A stretch of 36,436 bases of DNA from Deltaproteobacteria bacterium (GTDB lineage: Bacteria > UBA10199 > GCA-002796325 > JACPFF01): assembly GCA_016183125.1 (NCBI GenBank), contig JACPFG010000063.1, positions 1-36,436 of the forward strand, given 5' to 3'. The notes beneath the pieces were generated by a model, which saw only the letters and a list, made by a program, of their open reading frames with translations, was not told the origin of the DNA and searched no databases. Made by a program: the position numbers and the translations under genes. Shown here in pieces: positions 7,197 through 15,620 of the stretch. Position 1 is the stretch's first letter. Each line of letters starts with the position of its first letter.

Positions 7197-7538
7197 GCAG
7201 CAAGTTTTCCTCTTGAACGATATCTTCGAGCGGAACAACCGTTGCTGTTGACGACCCATCTCATCTTTGCCGAAGCGAATTCCCTGATTACAAAACGGTT
7301 GGGCAAATCCGTAGGGGAGCGCACGGGGGACCTGTTGCAGCGCAGCGATTTTGTGCAGTTGGTCTTTCTTGACGAGGTTGTCCATCGTGAGGCATGGAAT
7401 CTGTACAAAAAATATCGGGACAAAGACTTTGACTACATTGATGCCACGAGCTTCGTTTTTTGCAAACGCCGCGGGATCCGCGAGGTCCTCACCTTTGACC
7501 GCCACTTCGCCCAAATGGGTTTTCGGATCGTGCCCTAG
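7197..7538 (+). pseudogene. PIN-domain (VapC-like) toxin lacking its N-terminus
   Basis: In the frame of the 7056-7538 ORF, sequence from about 7197 reads FPLERYLRAEQPLLLTTHLIFAEANSL..., then FDYIDATSFVFCKRRGI and VLTFDRHFAQMGF. These are the middle and C-terminal acidic-residue motifs of a PIN domain (E, D and D). The first strand with its essential aspartate (normally 'fvDTSaf.al.d') is absent: no suitable start codon and no such sequence exist between the antitoxin stop at 7192 and this point. The upstream part of the ORF is only a shadow of the antitoxin gene. Most likely it is a deleted, inactive toxin. Confidence 0.75.
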
Positions 7539-7557
7539 CACCTGGTACCTGGCACCG
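7539..7557. repeat. short GC-rich near-palindromic repeat
   Basis: Just after the PIN fragment's stop, CACCTGGTA and CCTGGCACC form two near-identical units around a GGTACC centre. It lies in the 36-nt gap between the convergent PIN fragment and the DUF4143 gene. It could form part of a hairpin; no T-tract follows. Confidence 0.4.
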
Positions 7558-7577
7558 AATGATAATGCGGTGTAATG

Positions 7578-8723
7578 TCATTCGTGGATGGCGAGCAGGG
7601 ACGGCAGGGTTTTGAGACATTCCTCGAAGGGGATCACCTGGATCCCTTCCATCTCCATCCGCCGGTCGCCGCCGTAGATGCAATAGGTTCGTGCCGAGGG
7701 ATAGTCAGCGCGAAAGGCTTTGAGACCGCGCAACGCATCTGAGCCGACGCGGGCAGTGCGCTTGACTTCGAAGGCGTGGATTCCTTTCGGGCCATAAGCG
7801 ACGAAGTCAACTTCCAGTCCGGTCGCGGTCCGCCAATAGAAGAGGTCATAATCCAGCCCCTCGTCTGCATTCACGGCCTTCAGTTCCTGATAGAGGAGCG
7901 TTTCATAGGCCGCGCCTTCTGCCTCTTCCGGCCGGTCGAGCGGGCCCATCGGGCGCAGCGTGCGATAGATCCCCACATCAAAAAAGTAAAACTTGGGATG
8001 GGCTGCCATCCGCCGCTTGGCGCGTTTGGTGAAGGCCGGAAGGCGCTCCGCCAGCAGCAGGTCCTCTAGAATAACGAAATATTGTTCGACGACTTTGCGC
8101 TCGACCGCACACTCCCTTGCCACTCCGGCAATACTCAGGATGGCCCCTTGGGAAAAACTCGCCGATTCTAAAAAGCGGGTAAAGGCCGCCAGATTTCTGG
8201 TCAGGCCCTCCTGCTGGACCTCCTCTTTCAGATACGTCTGGACATACGATTCGAGATATCGCTTCGGATCGGCCTCCGTGTAGGCGCACGGCAACTGGCC
8301 AAACCGGAGGGAATGTTCTAGTCGAAAATCGTTGCTCAACTCCCGGGCCGTCAAGGGATGCATCATCAACGTCAGGGCCCGCCCCGCCAGCAAGTTGACC
8401 CCCTTGCGCCGCAATTTTCGGGCGTTCGACCCCGTCAGAACAAATTTGTAGCGACGAGTTTCGATCAGCCGATGCACCTCGTTCAGGAGTTCCGGTACTT
8501 TTTGGACCTCATCGAGAATAATCCAGTCGCTAAACCCCTGCGGCACCAGCTGCTCCAATCGGCCGGGGTGAGCCAGCAAGTCATTAAATGTCTCCGCGGC
8601 GAGTAAGTCCACGTAGACGGCCCGAGGAAAGGCAGAGCGAACCCAGCTGGTCTTCCCAGTTCCTCTCGGCCCAAAGAGGAAAAAACTCTTATTTTGCGGG
8701 TAGTTAATAATTCTGGAATACAT
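7578..8723 (-). CDS. AAA+ ATPase with C-terminal DUF4143 domain
   Basis: A 381-residue protein with Walker A FGPRGTGKTSWV near residue 18, Walker B DWIILDEVQKVP near residue 66, and a sensor-like strand FVLTGSNARKLRRKG. The C-terminal half contains GLEVDFVAYGPKGIHAFEVKRT, a D...ExK pattern like the PD-(D/E)XK nuclease core that DUF4143 is thought to derive from. Such ATPases are common, patchily distributed and often found near toxin-antitoxin genes; their biochemical role is unknown. The ATG at 8723 is preceded by GGAG inside an unusual leader of alternating inverted 7-mers (8724-8762). The gene is complete and divergent from mnmA. Confidence 0.88.
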   Translation of the reverse strand: MYSRIINYPQNKSFFLFGPRGTGKTSWVRSAFPRAVYVDLLAAETFNDLLAHPGRLEQLVPQGFSDWIILDEVQKVPELLNEVHRLIETRRYKFVLTGSNARKLRRKGVNLLAGRALTLMMHPLTARELSNDFRLEHSLRFGQLPCAYTEADPKRYLESYVQTYLKEEVQQEGLTRNLAAFTRFLESASFSQGAILSIAGVARECAVERKVVEQYFVILEDLLLAERLPAFTKRAKRRMAAHPKFYFFDVGIYRTLRPMGPLDRPEEAEGAAYETLLYQELKAVNADEGLDYDLFYWRTATGLEVDFVAYGPKGIHAFEVKRTARVGSDALRGLKAFRADYPSARTYCIYGGDRRMEMEGIQVIPFEECLKTLPSLLAIHE

Positions 8724-8762
8724 AACTCCATTTTACATAGTAATATGGAGTTATCAACTCCA
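8722..8762 (-). promoter_or_regulatory. leader with three alternating AACTCCA/TGGAGTT units covering the ribosome-binding site
   Basis: On the plus strand AACTCCA (8724-8730), TGGAGTT (8746-8752) and AACTCCA (8756-8762) alternate in orientation. In the mRNA of the minus-strand ATPase the middle unit can pair either with the upstream unit (3-nt loop) or with the downstream unit, whose GGAG is the Shine-Dalgarno sequence next to the ATG. The outer pairing is a perfect 10-bp dyad (ATAACTCCAT/ATGGAGTTAT). It could be an RNA switch or a set of protein-binding half-sites. Confidence 0.6.
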
Positions 8763-8823
8763 AAATACATAACCATCCCAAACCGGTTGCAAAACGATGA
8801 GGCGTCGGTTAGGTTCCCCGGCC

Positions 8824-9912
8824 ATGGCGGGCGACAATAAAAACACACGGGTAGCGGTGGCGATGAGCGGGGGGGTGGATAGCTCGGTGGCTGCCGTCTT
8901 GCTCAAAGAGGCCGGCTACGACGTGATCGGGATCACGATGGCCCTCTGGAGTTGTCACAAGGGTGAGACCGCCAGGAAGAAGACATGTTGCTCGCTCACC
9001 GATGTCCAGGATGCCAGGGCGGTGTGCGAGCGGATCGGGATTCCGCATGTGGTGGCAGATTACCGTACGGAGTTTCGGGAGAAGGTGATCGATCATTTTG
9101 TGTCTGAGTATAAACAGGCTAGGACGCCGATCCCGTGTATCGGGTGCAACCAGTATTTTAAGTTCGAGCGTCTCTGGCAGACCGCACACGAGGAGTATGG
9201 CGCGGAGTTTATTGCCACTGGTCATTACGCGCGGATTGCGGATAATGGGAGCAGAAGCCTTCTTAAGGGAAGGGACACCCACAAAGACCAGTCCTATTTT
9301 TTATTCGTCATGACGCCGGAACAGTTGCGCCACAGCCTCTTTCCGGTCGGCGGGTTGACAAAAGCGGAGGTGCGGGAAATTGCTGCCCGGCACGGCTTGG
9401 CGACGGCCGAGAAAATAGAGAGCCAGGAGATCTGTTTTGTCCCGGATAACGATTACGCAGGATTTATCGAGGATTATTACCCGGAAGCGGTGGGGGCGCC
9501 CGGGGCGTTTGTCGATCAGGATGGGAGCGTTATCGGTCGTCACCGCGGTACGCACGCCTATACGATAGGCCAGCGCAGAGGATTAGGCGTGGCGGTGGGC
9601 GAGCGGCAGTATGTCACGGCCATCGATCCCGTGAACGGCCAGGTGAAGCTTGGGCGCGAGGAAGAGCTCTATCGCGCCGGGCTGACGGCAACTGGAATGA
9701 ACTGGATCGTCGATCTCCCTCGAGAATTTGCCGCGAACGCAAAAATCAGGTATAAGCACGTTCCGGCGCCGTGCCAGGTGCGTATCTTGGACGACGGGGC
9801 GACACTCGTGGACTTCACTGAGCCGCAGCGGGCGATCACGCCTGGCCAGGCGGTGGTCTTCTACGATGGAGACACGGTGCTTGGTGGTGGGTGGATTGAG
9901 CGGGCAGTGTAA
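8824..9912 (+). CDS. mnmA: tRNA-specific 2-thiouridylase MnmA
   Basis: The enzyme adds sulfur to the wobble uridine (U34) of Glu, Gln and Lys tRNAs using ATP. The PP-loop VAMSGGVDSSV follows closely after the start. The catalytic cysteine pair is in IPCIGCNQYFKF and SQEICFVPDNDY. The central ATGHYARI and the C-terminal YTIGQRRGL and beta-barrel segments are all present. It has 362 residues from the ATG at 8824; the track's 8797 start adds nine atypical residues, and neither start has a strong ribosome-binding site. It heads a tight operon with rnc (1-nt gap) and era (4-nt overlap), linking tRNA modification, rRNA processing and ribosome assembly. The gene is intact. Confidence 0.95.
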   Translation: MAGDNKNTRVAVAMSGGVDSSVAAVLLKEAGYDVIGITMALWSCHKGETARKKTCCSLTDVQDARAVCERIGIPHVVADYRTEFREKVIDHFVSEYKQARTPIPCIGCNQYFKFERLWQTAHEEYGAEFIATGHYARIADNGSRSLLKGRDTHKDQSYFLFVMTPEQLRHSLFPVGGLTKAEVREIAARHGLATAEKIESQEICFVPDNDYAGFIEDYYPEAVGAPGAFVDQDGSVIGRHRGTHAYTIGQRRGLGVAVGERQYVTAIDPVNGQVKLGREEELYRAGLTATGMNWIVDLPREFAANAKIRYKHVPAPCQVRILDDGATLVDFTEPQRAITPGQAVVFYDGDTVLGGGWIERAV

Positions 9913-9913
9913 A

Positions 9914-10654
9914 ATGGATATTACACGGGAAGAGAAACAGGAATTGAAGCGATTGGAGAAGGCGCTTGGCTATACCTTCCGCCGGCGCGTTCATTTGAAG
10001 CGAGCGCTCACGCACCGTTCGTATGCAAACGAGATGCGACTAAAACCAACCGAGCATAATGAGCGTTATGAATACCTGGGGGACGCGGTTCTTGAACTGG
10101 CGGTGAGTCATCTCCTGATGGATCAATATCCAGATCATCCCGAAGGCGAGCTCTCTAAATTACGAGCTGCGCTGGTCAACGAGGCGCAGTTGGCAGATCT
10201 AGCTCGGGAGGTGCAGCTGGGCATTTATCTATATCTGGGTAAGGGGGAGGAGCAGACCGGCGGGAGGGAGAAGCCATCCCTGTTGGCGGATGCGTTCGAG
10301 GCCGTTTTAGGGGCGATCTATATCGATCGCGGTTTTAAGAAATGCTTCGACGTTGTTAAGCATAAATTTCATAATATATTTCAGAATGTTAGACGAGGAG
10401 AATTCATCCAAGACTTTAAGACAAAACTACAGGAAGAGTCGCAGCAGCGTTTTCGTACGGTGCCGCGATATCGCCTGGTGAAGGAATCGGGCCCCGATCA
10501 CAGCAAGACCTTCGAGGTAAATCTCTACATCGAGGAGCGCCTGTTAGGGGCCGGCCGCGGCCCGAGTAAGAAGGCGGCCGAGCAGGATGCCGCGCGTCAG
10601 GCGCTGGAAAAGATTGCGGGTTCGCCGGCTGCCGAGCGCCAGTATAATCTATGA
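9914..10654 (+). CDS. rnc: ribonuclease III
   Basis: A 246-residue double-strand-specific endoribonuclease that processes rRNA and mRNA. The RNase III signature NERYEYLGDAVLEL carries the catalytic acidic residues, and the second metal-ligand motif is in LLADAFEAVLGAIYID. The C-terminal double-stranded RNA-binding domain runs from about residue 165 (DFKTKLQEESQQ...) to the GPSKKAAEQDAARQAL helix. The track's ORF begins far upstream inside mnmA in another frame; the true start is the ATG at 9914, directly after the mnmA stop. It overlaps era by the ATGA tetranucleotide, so translation is coupled. Confidence 0.96.
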   Translation: MDITREEKQELKRLEKALGYTFRRRVHLKRALTHRSYANEMRLKPTEHNERYEYLGDAVLELAVSHLLMDQYPDHPEGELSKLRAALVNEAQLADLAREVQLGIYLYLGKGEEQTGGREKPSLLADAFEAVLGAIYIDRGFKKCFDVVKHKFHNIFQNVRRGEFIQDFKTKLQEESQQRFRTVPRYRLVKESGPDHSKTFEVNLYIEERLLGAGRGPSKKAAEQDAARQALEKIAGSPAAERQYNL

Positions 10655-11532
10655 CGTTTCGGTGTGGCTACGTAGCCCTAATCGGTCGGCCCAATGTCGG
10701 CAAATCGACGCTGATAAACAGACTGGTAGGCGAATCGCTCGCGATCGTTACGCCAAAACCGCAGACTACGCGACAGAGGATCGTAGGCATTGTTCAGCGC
10801 CCCGAATCCCAGCTGATTTTTGTCGACACGCCCGGATTTCATGAATCCGCAAAATTACTCAATCGGGTCATGCTGAAGCAGGTGGATCAGGCCCTGGCCG
10901 ATGCGGATGCGGTCTGTCTTCTGCTGGAACCGCGCGCTTCCATCGACCCGATCGACCGCGAACTTTGGATGCGTATAGCCGGAGACTTACGCGCGACTCT
11001 ATTTGCTGTTATCAACAAGATGGACCTGGTGCCGCTCGCTAAAGTTGCACGGTTGTTGACGGCGCTGCGTCAGGAGCTGGGGCGAGAGCCGATGACCCTC
11101 TCAGCACTCAATGGGACAGGCGTCGAGGGTCTTATGCAGTCCTGCGAGGCCGTGTTACCAGAGGGCCCGGCGCTCTATCCAACCGATCAATATACCGAAC
11201 ACCCGACGCGGTTTCTCGCCGCGGAGATGATTCGGGAACAGCTGATTGTCTCTCTTGGCGAAGAGCTCCCCTATGCGACGGCCGTGGAGATCGAGGCGTT
11301 CGAGGAGAAAGAAAAACTCACGCGGATCCGCGCCCTGGTGATCGTGGAGAAAGACTCCCAGAAGGGGATCGTGATCGGGCAGGGGGGGCGCACGCTCAAA
11401 AAGATCGGCACGCGCGCCCGCGCAAAAATCGAGACCCTCGTCGGGACGAAGGTCTATCTCGAACTGTTTGTGCGTGTGGAAGCCGGGTGGACGAAGGATC
11501 CTACGGCGCTTCGGCGGCTGGGCTATGGATGA
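10651..11532 (+). CDS. era: GTPase Era
   Basis: A 293-residue GTPase that binds 16S rRNA and acts in 30S subunit maturation. The G1 motif is GRPNVGKST, the switch I region QTTRQR, G3 DTPG and G4 NKMD. The C-terminal type-II KH RNA-binding domain holds the GxxG-type loop [16 protein letters not shown] and ends in [14 protein letters not shown]. Length and domain order are normal. It starts in the rnc stop (ATGA). Its last 32 bp overlap the 3' end of the convergent exported-protein gene on the minus strand. Confidence 0.96.
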   Translation: MTFRCGYVALIGRPNVGKSTLINRLVGESLAIVTPKPQTTRQRIVGIVQRPESQLIFVDTPGFHESAKLLNRVMLKQVDQALADADAVCLLLEPRASIDPIDRELWMRIAGDLRATLFAVINKMDLVPLAKVARLLTALRQELGREPMTLSALNGTGVEGLMQSCEAVLPEGPALYPTDQYTEHPTRFLAAEMIREQLIVSLGEELPYATAVEIEAFEEKEKLTRIRALVIVEKDSQKGIVIGQGGRTLKKIGTRARAKIETLVGTKVYLELFVRVEAGWTKDPTALRRLGYG

Positions 11533-14500
11533 GGAGTGTGCACCCGCCCGCGTCAGCGGGTGACATGACCGCATCGGCAGCGCTTAATCCCTGGCCGATC
11601 GCCGGCGTGAGGAGTGTAAAGCCGGCTTCGAGGAGGTCGGTATCGCCATCGGCGTTCGAGACGACGACATCCCAAACGCCCAGTTCCTTTTCTTTGCCAA
11701 GATAGATTTCCATCTGGATCGTGTTCGGATCCACAACAGTAATCGCCCCGCTGACCGCCCGCATGTAATCGTCGCCCTTCGTGAATCGCACATCTGTGAT
11801 ATCCTCCAGTTGTTCCCCAGTGATCGTGAACGTGATCGTCTGGCCGGGATAGCCGGTGGCCGGGGCAATCTGGGTGATTACCGGCGGCGGATTTGCCACT
11901 ACCGGCAACACCGGCTCCACGGGATGTTGGCCGGGAATAGAGGAGGACGGGCCCATGACAAGCCGATGGATGTCGAGATCACACGGATCACCCAGCCCGT
12001 CGCCGTCCGTGTCGGTCTGCTGCGGGTTATAGACGGTCGAGCAGGTATCTTCCCAGTCGCGGAAGGCGTCATTATCATCGTCCACATCGCAGGCGTCTCC
12101 CAGGCCATCGCCATCGGTGTCCTCGTGGCTGACGAACAGGCGATCGGCTGGCCATTGAGCAAGGGGATGTCTTCTAATACCTTAAACCCACAGTAGGCAT
12201 TGAGTGTGGCCGGATTGATGCAAATCGGGTAGCGAGTCTTTTCGATGACCATCCCATCCTCACAAAATTGCGTCGGGACGGGTGAACCGCACTGGGCATC
12301 TTGCCAGCAATCCACGTAGAATTGCGCTAGACTCGAAGGAAGTTCAAGCCCGACATCTTTGTTGAGTGCCGTGACTTCCCACCAGCAATCCTCATGCTTA
12401 TTGAGGGCGTTGCCCGGGGGGAGGGTGTATTTCGTCGAGTATTCTGTTGGTGAAATCGGGCCAATCGTTTTCGTGAAGACGAGGTTATTGATATTATTCT
12501 GATAAATCTTCATCTGATATTCAATATCGAGATTGGTCGTCACATTGATCCACTCAAACGTCGGTGTCGTCGTTTTCGTAATCCCCGAATTGGGATTGCC
12601 CTCGACCTTCTTCGGCTTCACAATCTTCGGCGGATTTGCCACGACATTGATGGTCAGATGCTTGGTGGCATTATTCAACGTGCCGGGGACGACGAATTCC
12701 AGATTGTACGTACCGATGTTCTTCTGAGTGGTTTGCCACGCATAGTCGCATTTGATATCGGACCCTGGAGCCGGCGCGCATCCCTTGGATTCCCAACCCT
12801 TCGGTGCTCCATTGACCGTCGGCGATAGCGCGGGATCATTATCGTTGGCATAAAGCAAGACCTCCAATTGATCGCCAGCCGGCACGTTGATTGTTTTACA
12901 AGTCCAAGGCTGAGAATTGCTGGTGTCGCACGTGAGGTCATTGATGGTCGGCACCTGATTGCCAATGGCAAATGGGGTCTCCGACTTCCATAGCGCAACC
13001 GTGCCACCCGTCTTGCACGTGATCTTGCCGGGAAGGACGCACTGGTTATCGTCCCCAAAAATTTTGCAGGGCTCCCACCACTGACAATTCTTGGAACAGT
13101 CGTACCAGAGCTTCGAGACGAAAGTGAGGGGTTTGTTCTGTGGGGTTCCTTCCGGGATTGCCCAATAGAATGTGGCGGTTTTCGCCTGGGACGGTTCGAC
13201 GGTCAGCTTGACCGGCTGCAGATCACAGAACCCCCCATCGGCTTCCATGACCGTTGCCCCGACGTAAATATCTTTAAATATTCCCCCGCTGATATTTTCA
13301 ATGCCCACGCCATAATAATTCCGGACCTTGACCTTGAATTGCACCTGCTCGGGCCCGCTAGTAGTTTGGACACTTTCAATACCGGCCAACGGATGAATCC
13401 AATCGCCAATCGTTTCGTCCGCGTCGCCTATGCAGGCAACAGCTTTTCCATTTAAGAGGCCGCATTTCCCATCGAAGGTCTCATCCCAGTCAGGGTTGGC
13501 GAGCCACTCCAGCAAGTCGTCAGCCGTGGGGTCATTCACCAAAACCAATCCACCCATTCCGAGGAGTAGCTTACACATGTCGTCATTGATTCCGATTGGA
13601 TCACAAGCGGCTTTGCGGACGAAAAAGGCGATCTCCTTATCGAGGTTGGCCGCTTGAAGAATCAACGCCGGCGGCGTCAAGTTGTAAAGCAAGTCCACCC
13701 CAGAGTAAAAAGCGAATTTCAAGAGATCCCCATCCGACTGATCCCAGCCGCGAAAGAGCGCAAACCCAAGGTCAATGAGTGGAAGCTTGGTCCCCATGAT
13801 GGTAACGGTTGGTTGCAGGTATTTTTTTATTAAGGCTGCCGCTTTTCCGGCTTCGTTGACCTTTGCCTCGGCAATCCATACATCCTGCTCCGCGATCATG
13901 TAGACGCCATTGCCCGAGTTGATAGTTTTTGCTTGAACTCCCGGCTTCAGGGCGTAGCTCACTTCTTTGAAGTGTTCGCCGAGCATCGCGATGAACGATA
14001 AGCCCGTGTTAATAGATGGCAGGGCCGATAGAGCCGCGTCGGCGTTCTCCAGTTCATAGGTGAGAAGGGCAGCGGCGCTTTCTTCAACATAATTGGCAAA
14101 GAAGTACTGATTTACCAACTGGTTGGCGATCAATGCCGGCGCGAACGCCTCCTGGAATAGGGGGACCGAGATCAGGACCAAGTCGTCCGGTTGGATCGCC
14201 GAGTAATCCTGCGCACACGTGCCGCCCTGACAAGTGAGTTCGGCAGCGCACACGTTTCCACATTTGCCGCAATTGTTTTCGTCACCCATCAGGTCGAACG
14301 TTTCATCGCTCTGTCCATCACAGTCGTCGTCCGCCCCGTTACAAGATTCAGAGGTCGGTCCGCTGATGCTCGCGCATACGCCCCATTGACGTGCAGACAA
14401 CGCTGCAAGAGCCGGAGTTTACCCAGTCCCCACCCGAGCAGACCTGCTTGTGCTGTCCCGCTCCGTCTGGGCCGCAGGAGATGGATCGTGCATCGGAGAC

Positions 14501-15436
14501 GCCGTCACAATCATCGTCCATCCCGTTACAGGTTTCCGACGGCGGACTGGGGCAATACTGGACGCAGAGATTATGATCGCCGCAGCCGTCAAGCGGGTAG
14601 TAGGGACAACTTATATTCGCGTGAACATTCAGGTTCCAATCGTCGCAATCAGCTCCGTTCTCATAGCAATAGCCGTCACCATCATTATCAGTGCATGTGG
14701 AGCCGCAAACCCCTCCACTGCAGCTTTCACCTTGTCCGCACGGGGTGATGTTGGAATAATTACAATTCGCATCCCGGTATTGCTTCGTTTTTCCATCCAG
14801 GCACACCCATTCTTCATTGCAGCCCGCGATTACTTGGAAAACAAAATCGTTCGCGGAGTCGTTGCCTCCTTTTGCGATCCAGGTCGGTTTGACATCCGAC
14901 GGAGCATGTTCCCACAGGAGTCCAGGGTCATTTATGGTTTTCTGATACCCCTTGTAATACACTTTGACCCAATATTTTTGATTCGTCTCAAACGGTGTTG
15001 CATTTGCCGTCTTGAGCGGGACAGGAACCCAATCAAACTTTCCTATGATATTATCGTAGGCACAATAATTGAAATCCAGCGCGTAGGCTCTTTCTTCGTT
15101 GATCTGGTCGTCTGAAGTGTTACTGTAAATCTTCACATCCATTTTCTCAGTAGGAGAAAGACAAAAGGACGAGGAGGGGACTTGCAGCTTTAGGAGCACT
15201 TTGCTGATAGTTGGTGATGGATATTTCGGTTCGAACTGTTGATAGGCGTATTTATGGCCGCTATCATCATAATAGAATCCGTACGCACTCCCCCCTGTCA
15301 GTTGCTCCGCGCTGACAGTTTCGACCGCGAATACTTGTGCAGGGGTGAGGAAAGGTAGAACCGCCAACGCCGCGCCGAGGACACCTCCTCGCCAAGAGGA
15401 GGGGACACCGACCGCCGCTGGGCCGGGGCGAGGCAT
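11501..15436 (-). pseudogene. large exported protein with MopE-like, thrombospondin type-3 and TIG elements, split by two compensating frameshifts
   Basis: Three track ORFs (14348-15472, 11899-14400, 11501-12085) are pieces of one ~1,310-residue protein. The ATG at 15436 opens a signal peptide (GVLGAALAVLPFLTPAQVFA); the track's TTG start at 15472 only adds 12 residues. Next come a beta-rich domain and cysteine-rich MopE-type calcium/metal-binding motifs (CNGMDDDCDG, CNGADDDCDG, NNCGKCGNVC). A long mixed middle with Ig-like segments follows, then thrombospondin type-3-like [12 protein letters not shown] repeats and a C-terminal TIG domain. One frameshift lies at about 14395-14410, the other at about 12130-12155. 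The outer pieces share a frame, so the shifts cancel. The protein is probably surface-attached or secreted; no enzymatic motif was seen. Confidence 0.82.
11541..11562. terminator. GC-rich hairpin just after era (no T-tract)
   Basis: CACCCGC, an 8-nt loop, then GCGGGTG form a perfect 7-bp stem 8 nt beyond the era stop and within the last codons of the convergent minus-strand gene. It could slow or end transcription of the mnmA-rnc-era operon, but it lacks the U-run of an intrinsic terminator. Confidence 0.35.
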
Positions 15437-15532
15437 ATGGGGTCCGAATACTCCTGGCGCGGGCCGTGTCAAGCCCCATTTTCAGCTACTCTGCAGGGGC
15501 AATAACACTTTGAAGAGATGGAGGTGAGGGGT

Positions 15533-15548
15533 ATCTTCCCGCTTGACA
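15533..15548 (+). promoter_or_regulatory. upstream element shared with the subtilase gene, containing a -35-like TTGACA
   Basis: ATCTTCCCGCTTGAC occurs here and again, identically, at 25298-25312 upstream of the subtilase lipoprotein. TTGACA (15543-15548) resembles a -35 box. TAATAG follows at a short 15-nt spacing, so the -10 assignment is uncertain. It is the likely promoter or operator of the RHS-RCC1 operon. Confidence 0.5.
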
Positions 15549-15620
15549 CGCCGCGGTGTCTACTAATAGTCACCACCGTAGACCTACATTTACAGCACAC
15601 GGTGTCCTAAGGGGGCCCAT

